Counted from the stretch's first letter, positions 43,410 to 54,608 are shown. The stretch is 64,000 bases of DNA from Leuctra nigra (GCA_934045905.1 OW203770.1:29583259-29647258); one strand, 5' to 3'. The notes: generated by a model not told the origin, from the letters alone. Made by a program: numbers and translations.

Positions 43410-44503
43410 CAGAGTAGATTCACCTTTAACAAGTAACATTATTAAAACTGCAGTAGGTGCCTTGGTAGGTATGTGGGATGGTTATTGGTTAATGTAGAGG
43501 TGAAAATATTCCCAAAATAGGCGGAGGTACGTACTAGGTACCTACCTACAGGTAGTGTTCCTACTGACTACTACCACTGATATGTATAGACTACCACGCC
43601 AAGCAAACTGTTTACCTACTTTATTTATTTTATAAATACCTAAGGTCCTTCCTAGTTGGAAATTTTACTTTGCATAAATTGCTACATTTCAAAAATGTAC
43701 ATGTGAGGTTAATGTTTACTGAACATTGGTCACACTACCTATTGGTTTATTAGTATCCCCAGCATACAAAACTAAAGTAACAACGATTAATGCCTGGATA
43801 CTTATGTAGTTGTGATGAAGACTCACCTTCAATGGGTTGTATGGCTCTGTGATGAAAATCCAAGCAAAAGAGGCACAACAAAACTGTAATTATTTCACGA
43901 TTTGTGTCACATTAAATGGTATGAACTGAGACAAACTATTCAGCAGTGAACACTGCATTCACGGACACAGATAATAATTGAAATCACATTCAAAATCACT
44001 CAAAAGGACGTAAACTACACACTCATGACACTCAGTAAAATATCAACAAACGTCAAACGCCGCGTTTGAAATGAAGAAGGGAGAACGGAAACAAGTTGAT
44101 TCACGAAGATGGCCGACTGCCGAGTTCATAAAAGAAACTTTACTAATAACGTTTAAAATGGTATGAATACTTTGCTTTGGAATTGTAAACATATTTATTC
44201 TTAAATCAATATATCCATGTGAAATGTAGATGTAATTATTATAGAAATGAAGTTATAAATATGAAAAAAATAAGTCATTAGAGCAGCTCAAATTCAAACA
44301 GTCGTAGCGCCCGAGCGGGCCGTCCCTAGCCATTCCCGGGCGGGACCAAGACGGGACATTCCTAGAAATTTTACAGCCAGATAAAACGGATCGGTTGGGC
44401 TCCGTTGGGCAGGCCCAGGGCATGCCCTAGTAGTTCCCGCCCGGGACGTCCCACTTGGGCGCTAGATGGGCAGAAGCCCGGGCCGCCCAGTGTTTGTAGG
44501 GTC

Positions 44504-44705
44504 ACAAATTGAAGAAGATGATGAAGAAATAAATCAGATCGAAGATCGAATCAGATCGAAGATAATTTTGTTCAATCAGTACTACATTCAATCAGCACAT
44601 CAGATATTGCCGTTGAAGCTCATGATGAAACTCCGGCAGATGAAACTATACCACTGCATGAGAGTCTCGATTACAATTTTCAATGATATTATAATGATGC
44701 CATGA
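44504..44705 (+). pseudogene. Continuation of the outer transposon's interrupted exon
   Basis: In frame with 39455-39532 once the nested element is ignored, it encodes QIEEDDEEINQIEDRIRSK. It then either runs to a stop at 44705 or, in another frame, continues as an acidic stretch (VEAHDETPADETIPLHESLD) to 44666. The second reading looks more protein-like, which suggests a frameshift near 44590. Confidence 0.5.
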
Positions 44706-44825
44706 ACTGATTGTTCCAATCAAATATTAGATTCGTAGTTTACTTACTTTTAATACCTTTTTTTTGCAAGTAAGACGCAAATCTTATGTTCGATCCCTGT
44801 ATTATTTTATATTGAATACAATTAC

Positions 44826-44990
44826 TAAAGCCCCATTTACACAGTGCAATTTCTTGACCAACTTCTGTGCCACAGAGGTTCTGCTCGTGCGCAGTGTCAC
44901 TTTTGAGATGAAAAAGTGACTCTGCACATGTGCAGAACCACTGTGGCACAGAAGTTGGTCAAGAAATTGCACCGTGTAAATGGGGCTTTA
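44826..44990. mobile_element. 165-bp hairpin MITE
   Basis: It is a near-perfect palindrome with ends TAAAGCCCCATTTACAC and complement, and arms of about 75 bases (TTCTTGACCAACTTCTGTGC). Arms differ at only a few positions around a short loop (GAGATGAAAAAG). It is nested in the outer transposon at 38606-45700. Confidence 0.88.
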
Positions 44991-46029
44991 CAAGTACCTA
45001 CCAATTGCGTTTTAAATTTTTACTAAGAGATGAATGAATAATTTCCTGGGAGAGTTGGATTCATAAAACTGTTACAGTTGTTTTTATAACAATTACAGTA
45101 ATATTCTCCTATACCATGGCAGCACACAGATTTCTTCTTCAATATTTGCATACCGACTCTTCAAAGAAAATAGTTCGTTTTTCTTACAGTTCTTCTACCT
45201 TCACCAAAAGTAACCTCCATCACAAAAAATGATTACCTATTGCTATTTTCGAGATTATAATATGGCATTAGCGTGTACTATTTATGGGATTTGTCATTGC
45301 TCAATTTTTACAGCTATATTATCATTATAGTCGACCATTTTATAGAAAGTATTGCAGTCTGAGACAAAATGAGTTTTTACAGTTGGTCATTTTGCTTGTG
45401 ATGTGAGTGTACAAATATATCGTGAAGGCGTGAATACGACCCGTGACGTCATGAGAAAGGAATGCAATGGGAAGCGAGCAGCTGCACTAGCCCGTACTCC
45501 GCACGGCCCGAGAGCGGTCCTGTGGGCGCGTGCCTATCTTCAAGGCGCTGCTCGGGCCGTTCCTAGGCGGCGGGCTCTGCACCGTCGTAGGAGTCCCACC
45601 CTATGTTAAATGTCCATAAGACGGGACGGACGAGGTCCATCCTTGAACGCCGGCTGGCCCGTGCTAGGGCGCTGCTAAGTCTGCCCCTGTGTTTGTAGGG
45701 TAGTGACAAAGCAATTAAATAAAATAATGTTTTGGTACCAAAAAAAATCACCCTGTTTGAGAGGTCACTATATCGAAACTATTATAGATAGGATTCTGAA
45801 ATTTGCACATATATTAGAAAACATACCAAAATTTAATATGTGCAAGTTTCAAAAACATCACAGTTGTAGGAAAAAAGTAACAGCTGTTCAAATTTGGTTG
45901 TAAAAAAATTGATTATACAGAGCCCAAATAGCGCGCGTCCAGAAAACTTCCAATGGCCGGGACGCTGTTTCTTCAAAACTACGTACGATATCAAGCTGAA
46001 AATTTCAAATTATATTGAAAATATATTAA

Positions 46030-46253
46030 GATCGATTGTGTAAAAATTTCAATCAATTTGAACTAATGGAACAAAAATTATGGAATCTTGAAGTTGAGCG
46101 TAAAATCAGAATAGTGGGAAAAGAATCACTTTTATAACGTGTGTAATAAAAGTTTAGAAATAATCTACATATTTTGATTTTACGCTCAACTTCAAGATTC
46201 CATAAATTTCGTTCCATTAACTCAAATCGATTGAAATTTTTACACAATCGATT
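46030..46253. mobile_element. 224-bp hairpin element flanked by TTAA
   Basis: The ends ATCGATTGTGTAAAAATTTC and complement have arms of about 100 bases, including ATGGAATCTTGAAGTTGAGC. TTAA lies outside both ends (46026-46029 and 46254-46257). The undisrupted right arm of the surrounding foldback shows a single TTAA at that point, confirming insertion with a TTAA duplication. Confidence 0.85.
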
Positions 46254-46518
46254 TTAAGGGGAATATGCTGTGAAATTTCTATCTCTATGAATTTAGGTAA
46301 TACAATACAGTATTGAAATTTTGAGAAGATATCAAAAGTTGCTTAAAACTAATAAAAAAAAATACAAAAAAAATATTTTTTAATTTTTTATTAATTAATT
46401 AGTTATTAAAAGATGTATTACGATAAATCCATACTACATTTTTATTCCTTGACCTACATTGTTTATTTTTTTATTTTTATGTTTACAAATGAGTGGGTTA
46501 ATGAAGTTGGCATTCCAA

Positions 46519-47443
46519 ATCTAGTGGAGCGGTCGCTCCACCCAGCCAAGTCGTACTGTACACTCACAGTCACTCAACATACCGTAATGCATAATAAACT
46601 GAGGAGCAGACCAAACACTTTTACTGTAAGCAACAACATAGCACATTCGGCCTACTGGATCTCAAAATTGAAAAATCTCACATTGTTGCGAAATATCTTA
46701 ATTTCGAGCTATGGCCCACCCCACACCATATACCAAATTTGGGAACAACAGGTTATGCCATTTGCGAGCTAGAGGGCCGTGAAAACAGTGAAATTAAACC
46801 CCTTTTAAACGGTATCTGATGATGATGATTCAGATGATATCAGGAAACGTTGCTATCACCGCCACAGCCTAAACGGCTGAACCGATCGATCTGAAATTTT
46901 TACCACATATGCACTTTTGGCGTCTGATGATACCTTGCCCTTACGAATTTTTTGTGCCGCCATTTTGAAACCGGAAGCGTCGTCACATCTTAAAAACGGA
47001 TGGACCTATTAAGACGGAACTAGCGCCAAACGATTCGGACGGTCTTCTTTATGAAATATCAATAGCCGAAATAGAAATGTACTATTACCAAAAACCGGAA
47101 ATGACGTCATAAAAATGCCAAATCTGACTAAAATCATTTTTTATAACAATAACTACATATTCAGAAGGCGTATTATGTTGCATAAAATATATAGATACAA
47201 ATTTTAGGTGGCAGTGAAGTCAGCCGCCATTTTGAAAACCGGAAGTGATGCCATATCTCGAGAACGGCTGGACCGATTGGAACAAAACTTTCGCTATACT
47301 TCATAGCATATTATTTAAAGCATATTCATTGTAACAAGCACAACTTTTCTTAGCAACTAAATCACAAAGGCGTATTTTTTAAAGGAATTATAGTCTTTGG
47401 TGCAACAATATAAGTTGTAAGAATAAACAAAAAAAGGAGTGAT
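46519..47443 (+). repeat. Family S repeat, copy 4
   Basis: It starts CTAGTGGAGCGGTCGCTCCA and runs through GTACACTCACAGTCACTCAA, ACTGAGGAGCAGACCAAACA and the CTTCCGGTTTTC / AAATGGCGG-type motifs to the MITE at 47445. A short + frame at its start (VERSLHPAKSYCTLT..) recurs in other S copies but has no domain. Confidence 0.7.
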
Positions 47444-47444
47444 A

Positions 47445-47823
47445 TCCCTATAAAAAAACACTCCAAGTAAAAATACCAGCCAAGTCTCTTCAACTTAAAA
47501 AAAATTTAAGAAATCTAAAAATTCAGCACTGAAAAGTAGTAATATCAAAAAATTGGCCAAGTCAAAACTTTTCAAAAAATACTTGGCGCATCGTTTTTCT
47601 AGAGATAGATATATTTTATGTATAGATGATTATATTTGATTTCCGGCCTACTTCTTTACTATTTATATGCACGATGCGCAAAGTATTTCAAGTATTTTCA
47701 AGTATTTTTTGGCCAATTTTTTGATATCACTACTTTTCAGTGCTGAATTTTTAGATTTCTTAAATTTTTTTTAAGTTGAAGAGACTTGGCTGGTATTTTT
47801 ACACGGAGTGTTTTTTTAAAGGG
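47445..47823. mobile_element. Hairpin MITE of the CACTCCGTGTAAAAA family, copy 4
   Basis: Its ends are TCCCTATAAAAAAACACTCC and ACACGGAGTGTTTTTTTAAAG. Arms carry CAGCCAAGTCTCTTCAACTT. TA precedes the left end. It lies next to family S at the same junction as in copies 2 and 6. Confidence 0.8.
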
Positions 47824-48597
47824 TTTACTTTAGTGTTATACTTTAGTTTGCAAAAATAAATAAAAAATATTTTTTTACACTTTTTATTGTTAATTAACAC
47901 TTTACCTTATTATTTTAATTAGATGTATTCATTTTATAAACAATAAAAATGCCAATTTTTGTTCATCACAAATAACTAAACACACCACAAAAAAATCAGC
48001 CTTCTAGGTAGAATCATAAAAAAGAAGTAGGATATTACAAGAGTCAATGTGATGAAAAATAGTTCCGGAGATAACAGCATTCAAACTTTAACTATATTCA
48101 AAGCTTTATACTACAAACATTCAAACATTATTTTTTTACAACATAAATAAAAGGCTAAAAATGTCCAAATTTTGACATAATGTAATTAACAAGTTAATCT
48201 AAATAATGGTAAAAAAACGAATAATTTCAAAATTGGCAAATTTTCACAGCATATTCCCCTTAATTTATTTTGAATATAATTTGAAATTTTCAGCTTGATA
48301 TCTTACGTAGTTTTGAAGAAACAGCGTCCCGGCCATTGGAAGTTTTCTGGACGCGCGCTATTTGAGCTCTGTTTAATCAATTTTTTGACAACAAAATTTG
48401 AATAGCTGTAACTTTTTTTCAACAAGAGTTATGTTTTTGAAACTTGCACATATTAAATTTTGGTATGTTTTCTAATATATGTGCAAATTTCAGAACCCTA
48501 TCTATAAAAGTTTCGATATAGTGGCCTCTCAAACAGGGTGATTTTTTTTTGCGCCACCCGGTATATTGGTAATTTCATTGGTTGAATACGTACTCTT

Positions 48598-49402
48598 ATA
48601 AAAATCAGTGTTGGGTAAGTTCCTTTTGGAAAGGAACTAGTTCCAGTTCCTTCAATAATGTAAGGAACTATTCTGTTCCTAGTTCCTTTATAAAAGGAAC
48701 TATAGTTCCTTTTAGTTCCTTTTTAAAGAAAGGTGTACATTTAATTGAAACATTAAAAATTTTAATCGGCAAATTAAAAATTAAATCACTGTATCACAGC
48801 AGATTTGAAAAGATTATAAGAAAGATAAGAAGATACATAAAAACTTAACATTAAGTGGCGATGTGATGTGTCCTAGACACAGGGATCGGAATGGAAATGT
48901 GAGGAAGGAAACAAAGTATAAAAGCTAACAAACGACGATCTGAATGTGGCAACCATTTCTTATGGCAGTGTTTTTAATAAAGTATTCTTCTTCTAAATCT
49001 GTGTGCCTGCGCACTGCACTTGTTCACGAGTCATTACATTAGTCATTACTAGGAATGGAGTTCTTTGGTCGGAAGGGTTGGCCACGCGACTACAGGTAGA
49101 TAGATGTCCATTGTGTTAGGGTAGGTGGCGACTGGTTTGATGCCAAATAGCGGGACATCTGACAGAATTAAACAAATAATATGTGGCTTCTAGACAAGTG
49201 CAGTTGTTCGGAGTAAAAGTGAAGTCAAGTAAAAAAAAGGAACTTAGCAAAAATCGTTACAGTTCCTCAAAAAAGGAACTAAACCGTTCCATAGTTCCTC
49301 CCTAGAAAAAAGGAACTAAGACGTTCGATAGTTCCTAAAAAAAGGACAAGTTCCTAGGAACGGAACTTTTTCGTTCCGTTCCTACCCAACACAGATAAAA
49401 AT
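48598..49402. mobile_element. hAT-type MITE rich in GGAACT motifs, with 8-bp duplication
   Basis: The exact 8-bp duplication ATAAAAAT lies at 48598-48605 and 49395-49402. The element between (48606-49394) has ends CAGTGTTGGGTA and TACCCAACACAG. Each subterminal region holds many AGTTCC/GGAACT copies, likely transposase-binding sites. The central ~350 bases are AT-rich with no transposase, so it is non-autonomous. Confidence 0.9.
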
Positions 49403-49912
49403 ACATTGCTTAATTTTTTAGTTGATATTAAAAATTATTAGGTAATTAACAAAATATAACAGGATATTCGAGCTAAAAGGATTTACAAATATTCTGAATA
49501 ATTGCTCAAAATATTCCAGCCCGTCCTGTGTACTAGGAGCAGAAAGGCGTAAGTGAATTCCAATGATTCTTGATTATATCATTCCTAAAGTGTGCAACAT
49601 AAAATCAGAAATGTGGACTTCGGCCTTCTACTTCTTAGGTACAGAACAAGTTGAACAGGAAGGATTGATCAACTTTTCTATCAAAATCGTTGACTACTTT
49701 TTTATCAAGTTCCAAATTATTTCCGCGACTTGCCGATACTTTTTAGATGGAAATGTCTGAGTGTTAAAGCATGTTGAAAAGACGGAGCGAATGTAAACAA
49801 CGAGAATGATGGAGGTTTAGACCGAATCATTTCGCATCCAGTGTATCTCAATAGAACTAATCTACGCTCAACGGAACAAGAAGAATATCTAATACAATTT
49901 ATATCGCGTATG
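49403..49912. other. No gene seen
   Basis: This is AT-rich sequence between two MITEs with no supported feature. Confidence 0.4.
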
Positions 49913-50120
49913 AAGGTGGATTCACACGGCCGCTCCAAACTTCAAAAGTTTGCCGAAGTTCCAAATTGCCATTCCAAGAACTCCCGTGTGAACTATGAAA
50001 GTTTGGAACTCAATCTTCGCAGTTCGAATCTTTTCATAGTTCTTTTCAGCAGTTTTTGTAACGGCGATTCGGAACTTTGGTAAACTTGGGAAGTTTGGAA
50101 CGGCCGTGTGAATCGACCTT
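49913..50120. mobile_element. 208-bp MITE
   Basis: Terminal inverted repeats AAGGTGGATTCACACGGCCG and complement (CGGCCGTGTGAATCGACCTT) extend inward through CTCCAAACTTC. Interior half-sites GAAC.TTT/AAAGTT recur. TATG lies on both sides, a possible 4-bp duplication. Confidence 0.8.
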
Positions 50121-50339
50121 TATGGTTCGTTTAATCAATAATTTGGTGCAATTCGGGCGTAAATTCTCGAATCTTAACCGCATTCGAAAATAATAGACTA
50201 TGGGAATAAAATAAAATTACTTGTCTTTTCAATGTTTGAAAATGATTTGATATGAAATTACTGATAAATAACATGGCTGGATAAAGAAATTTCCAACCGG
50301 AATTAAAAAGAAACCACATAATTAAAAGAATATAAAGAT

Positions 50340-50345
50340 TTTATT
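50340..50345 (-). terminator. Polyadenylation signal of the zinc-finger gene
   Basis: On the minus strand an AATAAA lies about 300 bases past the stop codon at 50643. It is the first clear signal downstream, so the 3' UTR would span about 50320-50642. Confidence 0.5.
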
Positions 50346-50642
50346 TTTATAATTGATTCATACCAATCGACATTGGAGCTGTCATAATAATAAAAGGTGA
50401 ACTCACAGATATTATTGCAAGTTATTATTCCTGATGGTCAAACTAACATTCACAGATCTTCTAGAAACCCGTAGATTTGCAAGAAACATCCAAGTGAATC
50501 AACACAGTCTTATTGATCTGAACTTTAAGATACGTTGTAAATAAGAATGTAATCAGTCACACATTGCCATGATTGAAATACGTTGTTTGGATCCCTTCTT
50601 GAGTGAATCTATGTCATTGTTTCCCGAAGGCAGCAAGTTCAT

Positions 50643-50701
50643 TCATCGTCTTCTTGGTCGTACATTCTCAAGAGGTTGAAGCAATTTGCAATGTTTATTT
50701 C
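50643..50701 (-). CDS. Zinc-finger protein, last coding exon
   Basis: The acceptor TTCTTGTTTCAG is followed by GNKHCKLLQPLENVRPRRR and a TGA at 50643-50645. The first Gly codon is completed by the single base left at 53689. The join completes a third zinc finger as ..CNHFYGGNKH, supplying the final His. This functional completion across a predicted splice is strong support for the gene model. The 59 coding bases end in a basic tail. Confidence 0.75.
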
Positions 50702-51248
50702 CTGAAACAAGAAAAACAATTACATTGTTTGTTGTTGCAAGCCTAGTGCGGCCAATGGAAAGAGCATTGTACATTTTTATGAACATTATTTTTAATGCTA
50801 AAGGCTCATTTACAATGTACTCTAACTACACGCTAACCTTGGCTTGAAAAAACAACGTTAAGTTAGGAATGGTTTTTGTATGAACTGCATATTTAAAAGA
50901 TTTGACCTCCGGTGGGACCGAGCCCACAAACAATAGAAAGCAGAGGATTATACAAAGACACCCGAAGGAAAGACAATTAACAAAAAAAATACTAAGAATA
51001 ATTAACGAACTAATATAATAACCTACTCTCAAATCACAAAATTTCACTCAAAATGTTGTTCGGGAGAGCGACATTGAAATACTTGACTTATTTTGTTTAC
51101 ACAGTATTTAAGTGCTAAATGTCACAATTGTCAGGAAATTTATTAATTCATCAAAATGAATGGTTTCAAAGTCTAATAAAACAAACTTTTGAAATGTATG
51201 AATCGGAATGTTTGTAGTTTTAGCACACTGTTACAACACAATGATTAT

Positions 51249-51765
51249 CTAGTGGAGCGGTCGCTCCACCCAGCCAAGTCGTACTGTACACTCACACACA
51301 CTCAACATACCGTAATGCCTAATAAACTGAGGAGCAGACCAAACACTTTTACTGTAAGCAACAACATGGCGTTTTCGGCCTGCTGGATCTTAAAATTGGA
51401 AAATCTCACATTGTTGTGAAATATCTTAATTTCGAGCTATGGCCCACCTGACAACATATACCAAACTTGGAAACAACAGGTTATTCCATTTGCGAGGGGG
51501 TCAGGAAACCCTATTGACAGGGCCATAGCCTAAACGGCTGAACCGATTAATCTAACATTTTTGCCACACGTGCACTTTTAGCGCATGAGGTGCCTTTTGT
51601 TATGACTGGTATTATGCCGCCATTTTGAAACCGGAAGTGGGTGGAATTAATTTCAGCAGCCATTTTGTTAACCAGAAGTGATGCCATATCTTGAACAGCT
51701 GGACAGATTGGGACAAAACTTTCGCAATTCTTCATGGATTATCATTTTAAGCATAATATAATATA
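51249..51765 (+). repeat. Family S repeat, copy 5
   Basis: It starts CTAGTGGAGCGGTCGCTCCA and continues with GTACACTCACACACACTCAA and CTTCCGG/AAAACTTTCGCAATTC phrases. Its right part decays into AT repeats before MITE copy 5. It lies in the last intron of the zinc-finger gene. Confidence 0.65.
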
Positions 51766-51839
51766 ATATGCATATAATACCAAAATAAAAAAATTTAAAT
51801 TTTTATAATAAAAATTACATTATATATAATATATATATA

Positions 51840-52101
51840 AAACCAAAATATACTTGGTGTATCGTTTTCTAGGGCATTAAAGATATATTATATATATTTA
51901 GGTACATTTGATTTTGGCATATACTTCTATTACTATTTATATACACGATGCGCCAAGTATATTTTGGATTTTAAAATTAAGTTTTGACTTAGCCCATTTT
52001 TTGATATCAATTCTTTTCCGTGCTGAATTTTTAGATTTCTTCTATTTTTTATAGTTTTGAAGAGACTTGGCTGGTATTTTTACACGGAGTTGTTTTTATG
52101 G
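51840..52101. mobile_element. Hairpin MITE of the CACTCCGTGTAAAAA family, copy 5 (left arm decayed)
   Basis: The right arm is clear (GATGCGCCAAGTATATTTTG ... TTTACACGGAGTTGTTTTTA). The left arm is reduced to AACCAAAATATACTTGGTGT followed by ATCGTTTTC. AT-repeat slippage at 51760-51840 has replaced its outer half. Confidence 0.65.
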
Positions 52102-52293
52102 TATATTATAATATATTCTTAGAGTTTCAGATGACATATGAATTTATTAAAATAGCCCAAAAGCTGGGAAGAAGTTGACACAGTTTGTCCCGCAGAGTTC
52201 CGAGTAATTTCAATTGAAATCTCGGTTTATGCATAAGACCAAGCCTGAAGGATAATTGTCGGAAATTAAGATGTTTTCCAGCAACGCAAGACA

Positions 52294-53243
52294 CTTCTTG
52301 AGCGAGCGTCTCCAATTGGCAATTTTGTACAAGTTTCTTTTTTTTTTGGACGCACAGGTCACATTTTTTCCGATTGAGCTGAAATTTTGGACACATATAA
52401 AATAATTTTAAATTAATTGTGACTAGTTTTTGAGAGCTGCCCTCTGATTAGTTAAACATTGAAAATTGCCAGAACCTAGCTCACACCAATCGACCTATCG
52501 AATCGAATTTTTTCACAGATTTTGAGGCCGTCATATAGTTTATGAGATATAAATTTCAGCTAATCCTCTCATTGGTTAAAAATTAAAATAAATTTCTCTT
52601 GATTGGTTGATAAATTAAAATGGTTTGTATAGTGGAGTTTTTCTCTCTATACCTATATCGGCAAACGCGGTATCCAGTCAAAGGCCATTCATCCATTGTC
52701 AATGGCTCAAAAACATGACACTTTCTTAAAAGATACATGCTCGGCTACAGGCCGTGTTTTATGATCTCCAAATCCCAACACTCCCCTGTTGTCAAATATG
52801 GTCAAATGTTTCTTAGAATATGGAAAGGGGAAGGACATCTTTCTAAACCTCTCAAATGTGTGGTATTTGGCATCAATGCACAGTTGTAAAAATCGCCCTC
52901 CCTGCCCCTGACTTGATACCTGGCTCATCTCTAAATTTACAACCTGCCAAAACAAACACTTGTTCCTAGTCAAGCTCCATTGTGCAAATTCTGAGTGGAA
53001 ATCAATGGAAACTTTCAAATAGGTATAGAGAGAAAAACTCAACTATACAACTTAAAATCGTTTCATAGCTACTATTAAAACTACGATTTTCTCTAATTTT
53101 ACAAATTATCAGCCAAGACATGTGCATTTGTTGACGTGTTGAACTGTCCGAAATGTGTCAGATTTGTGATGGTATCGAAATGAATGGTTAAGAAACAGAA
53201 GGACCAAAATGTAATTTAGATGGTTTTAACTAACACACTATTG
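52294..53243 (-). repeat. Family G repeat, copy 7, interrupted by a MITE
   Basis: It starts TTGAGCGAGCGTCTCC at 52297, shows the usual GAGCTGAAATTTTGGACAC and TTGGTTAAAAATTAAAA phrases, and resumes at about 53050 after the nested element. Confidence 0.6.
52624..53049. mobile_element. 426-bp TIR element
   Basis: Terminal inverted repeats of about 30 bases: GTATAGTGGAGTTTTTCTCT against the complement AGAGAAAAACTCAACTATAC. TTAAAATGG and TTAAAATCG lie outside the two ends, a likely ~9-bp duplication with one change. No coding frame is convincing. Confidence 0.78.
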
Positions 53244-53656
53244 CCAAGGGCGTATTCAAAGAGGGGGGGGGGGGCGCCCTCCCACCCAAAACCAGGGTTT
53301 TATCTAAAAAATAACACATTTTATATATGTGAAATACAAACACACAAAAATAGACAGATTATGTGAAAACCGTTCCAAAATGGTTAGAATTGAGTTAAAA
53401 TGCCAAAACTTTCTCGGTGCTATGCGCCCCGGACTTGCATATCTTCACAAGTTCAATAAGTTTACCTAAACCTCTTAGACCAATTTTTGGATATTTATAA
53501 TTTATTATTCCCCAAAATAGCTATACACTGCAATTCAAAATTGCACCTTTAAACGAATGACCTTGATCCAAAATTTTCTCGGGGACTGCGAGAAAACGGC
53601 GCAGGGGGGCTCGGTGGCGCAGTCCCCCCCGAAATGTAATCCTGAATACGCCTTGA
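53244..53656. mobile_element. TIR element with G/C runs
   Basis: The ends CAAGGGCGTATTCAAAGAG and CCTGAATACGCCTTG are inverted copies. Both subterminal parts contain runs of G or C (53262-53274, 53625-53631). It ends just before the zinc-finger exon at 53689, so it sits right against the 5' splice site. Confidence 0.6.
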
Positions 53657-53688
53657 ATACTGCACAGACTCTAGAAAACATTACACAC

Positions 53689-54005
53689 CATAGAAATGAT
53701 TGCAGGCGGTGTGCAAAGACCCCAGGATGTTCAGATTGCAAACTTCACACCAGAAGGTATTCCTGCCAGTTTCCTGCATCTTCATATCCTTGAGTCTGCG
53801 GGATTTGAGTTCGGTCATCAGCTGTTGGTGATTTGTTGCCGTCTTTACGTGACTAACTGCCTTCAGCGGAGTTCCAAGAGAGATTCCACAGAGTTGACAG
53901 CAGAGCTCCTTCATTGCTGTTTCAACTAGCAGCGGTTCCGCTTCCAACAGGAAATACTCTCCACATTCAACAGCGGTTAGCTCGTGCATCTGTTTCATGC
54001 GTTCA
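53689..54005 (-). CDS. Zinc-finger protein, penultimate coding exon
   Basis: The minus strand exon starts after CATTTGTTTCAG in phase 2 and ends TTTCTATG|GTGTGT in phase 1. It encodes a segment parallel to the 62618 exon: ELTAVECGEYFLLEAEPLL (there ELTADARKEYFQLTAKPLL) followed by finger CQLCGISLGTPLKAVSH..NH (CX2CX12HX6H). It then carries the first part of a third finger (FWCEVCNLNILGSLH..). Matrin/ZNF346-type fingers of this spacing usually bind double-stranded RNA or pre-mRNA. Function here is inferred from family only. Confidence 0.78.
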
Positions 54006-54545
54006 CTGAAACAAATGAAAGTGGTTGGAGCTTTGCACTCTTAAAGCCTACACCGGGGGGGGGGGGATATTAAGCTGCTGCAAGCGCGAGCGATTTTGCA
54101 GCGTTTTGCAGGCACTATTTTGGATACGATTGGAGACAAAATGGCTTGACGTAATGATTTTAAATTGTAACCATGATAAGAAAAAAGATTAACTTAGGGT
54201 TGTTCCTTGGTACATTATTAATTTTTCACTTCATTACCTAGTAATGATGAGTTGATTTTTGTTGAAAAATTTTACATTTTCTTGTCTCAATGGGTGCCGC
54301 ATGAAAATTTAAATTTAAAAAATGTGCCAAAAGACAACCTTAAGTTGGTCTTTCATTCAATCATGATTCAAATTTGAGATCAATTGGTTCACGGGTTTGG
54401 TCTCCAATCGTATGGGAAATTTCATAGTTTTTCACGGTTTTGTTGAATAACCGGCGCCTAATTAACACAGCACTAATTAAAAATGAAAAAGTGCTACTAA
54501 TATACAATCAGACTGATCATATGAACATCCTAGCTACACGCACTT
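54006..54545. other. Intronic sequence with a G-run
   Basis: A run of about 11 G lies at 54056-54066. No gene is seen. The start of the LINE sequence that follows is not sharply defined. Confidence 0.4.
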
Positions 54546-54608
54546 ATGAAACAATTTTTCTCTCTCAATTTGCTATCGGTAAACTACATAAGTGATAGAC
54601 TAATAAAG

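Larger units (their letters stand above)
39535..44501 (-). mobile_element. 5.0-kb DNA transposon with CCCTACAAACAC ends, copy 2
   Basis: It is inverted and near-identical to the element at 2784-7952. Terminal repeats CCCTACAAACACTGGG and complement are perfect. TC lies on each side (39533-39534 and 44502-44503), so the target duplication is again 2 bp. It lacks the SINE present in copy 1. GC-rich ends lie at 39535-39850 and 44300-44501. It carries the same spliced gene, on the minus strand. Confidence 0.88.
38606..45700 (+). mobile_element. Diverged relative of the CCCTACAAACAC transposon, split by a nested copy
   Basis: The left end is CCCAACAAACACAGGG (38606) and the right end is CCCTGTGTTTGTAGGG (to 45700). 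TA lies outside both ends. Subterminal blocks at 38620-38870 and 45480-45690 are GC-rich with CGGCCCG motifs, as in the 5-kb family, but the sequences differ. Without the nested element (39535-44501), it is about 2.1 kb. It carries a leader exon with donor GGCAG|GTAAGT at 39294 and a coding exon that starts at 39455. Confidence 0.75.
45735..48565. mobile_element. Foldback with ~320-bp arms enclosing family S and MITE copies
   Basis: The left arm (45735-46290, including a 224-bp hairpin insertion) is complementary to the right arm (48235-48565). Shared text includes AAATCACCCTGTTTGAGAGG, CTTCCAATGGCCGGGACGCT and GGGGAATATGCTGTGAAA. The interior holds family S copy 4 and MITE copy 4. No transposase is seen. 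Confidence 0.78.

Noticed and set aside
53681..53998. Zinc-finger frame ending at the stop at 53681 as a complete small gene
   Set aside because: The stop lies beyond a donor site. Splicing to 50701 completes the third finger, and the frame lacks a proper start because it begins at an acceptor.
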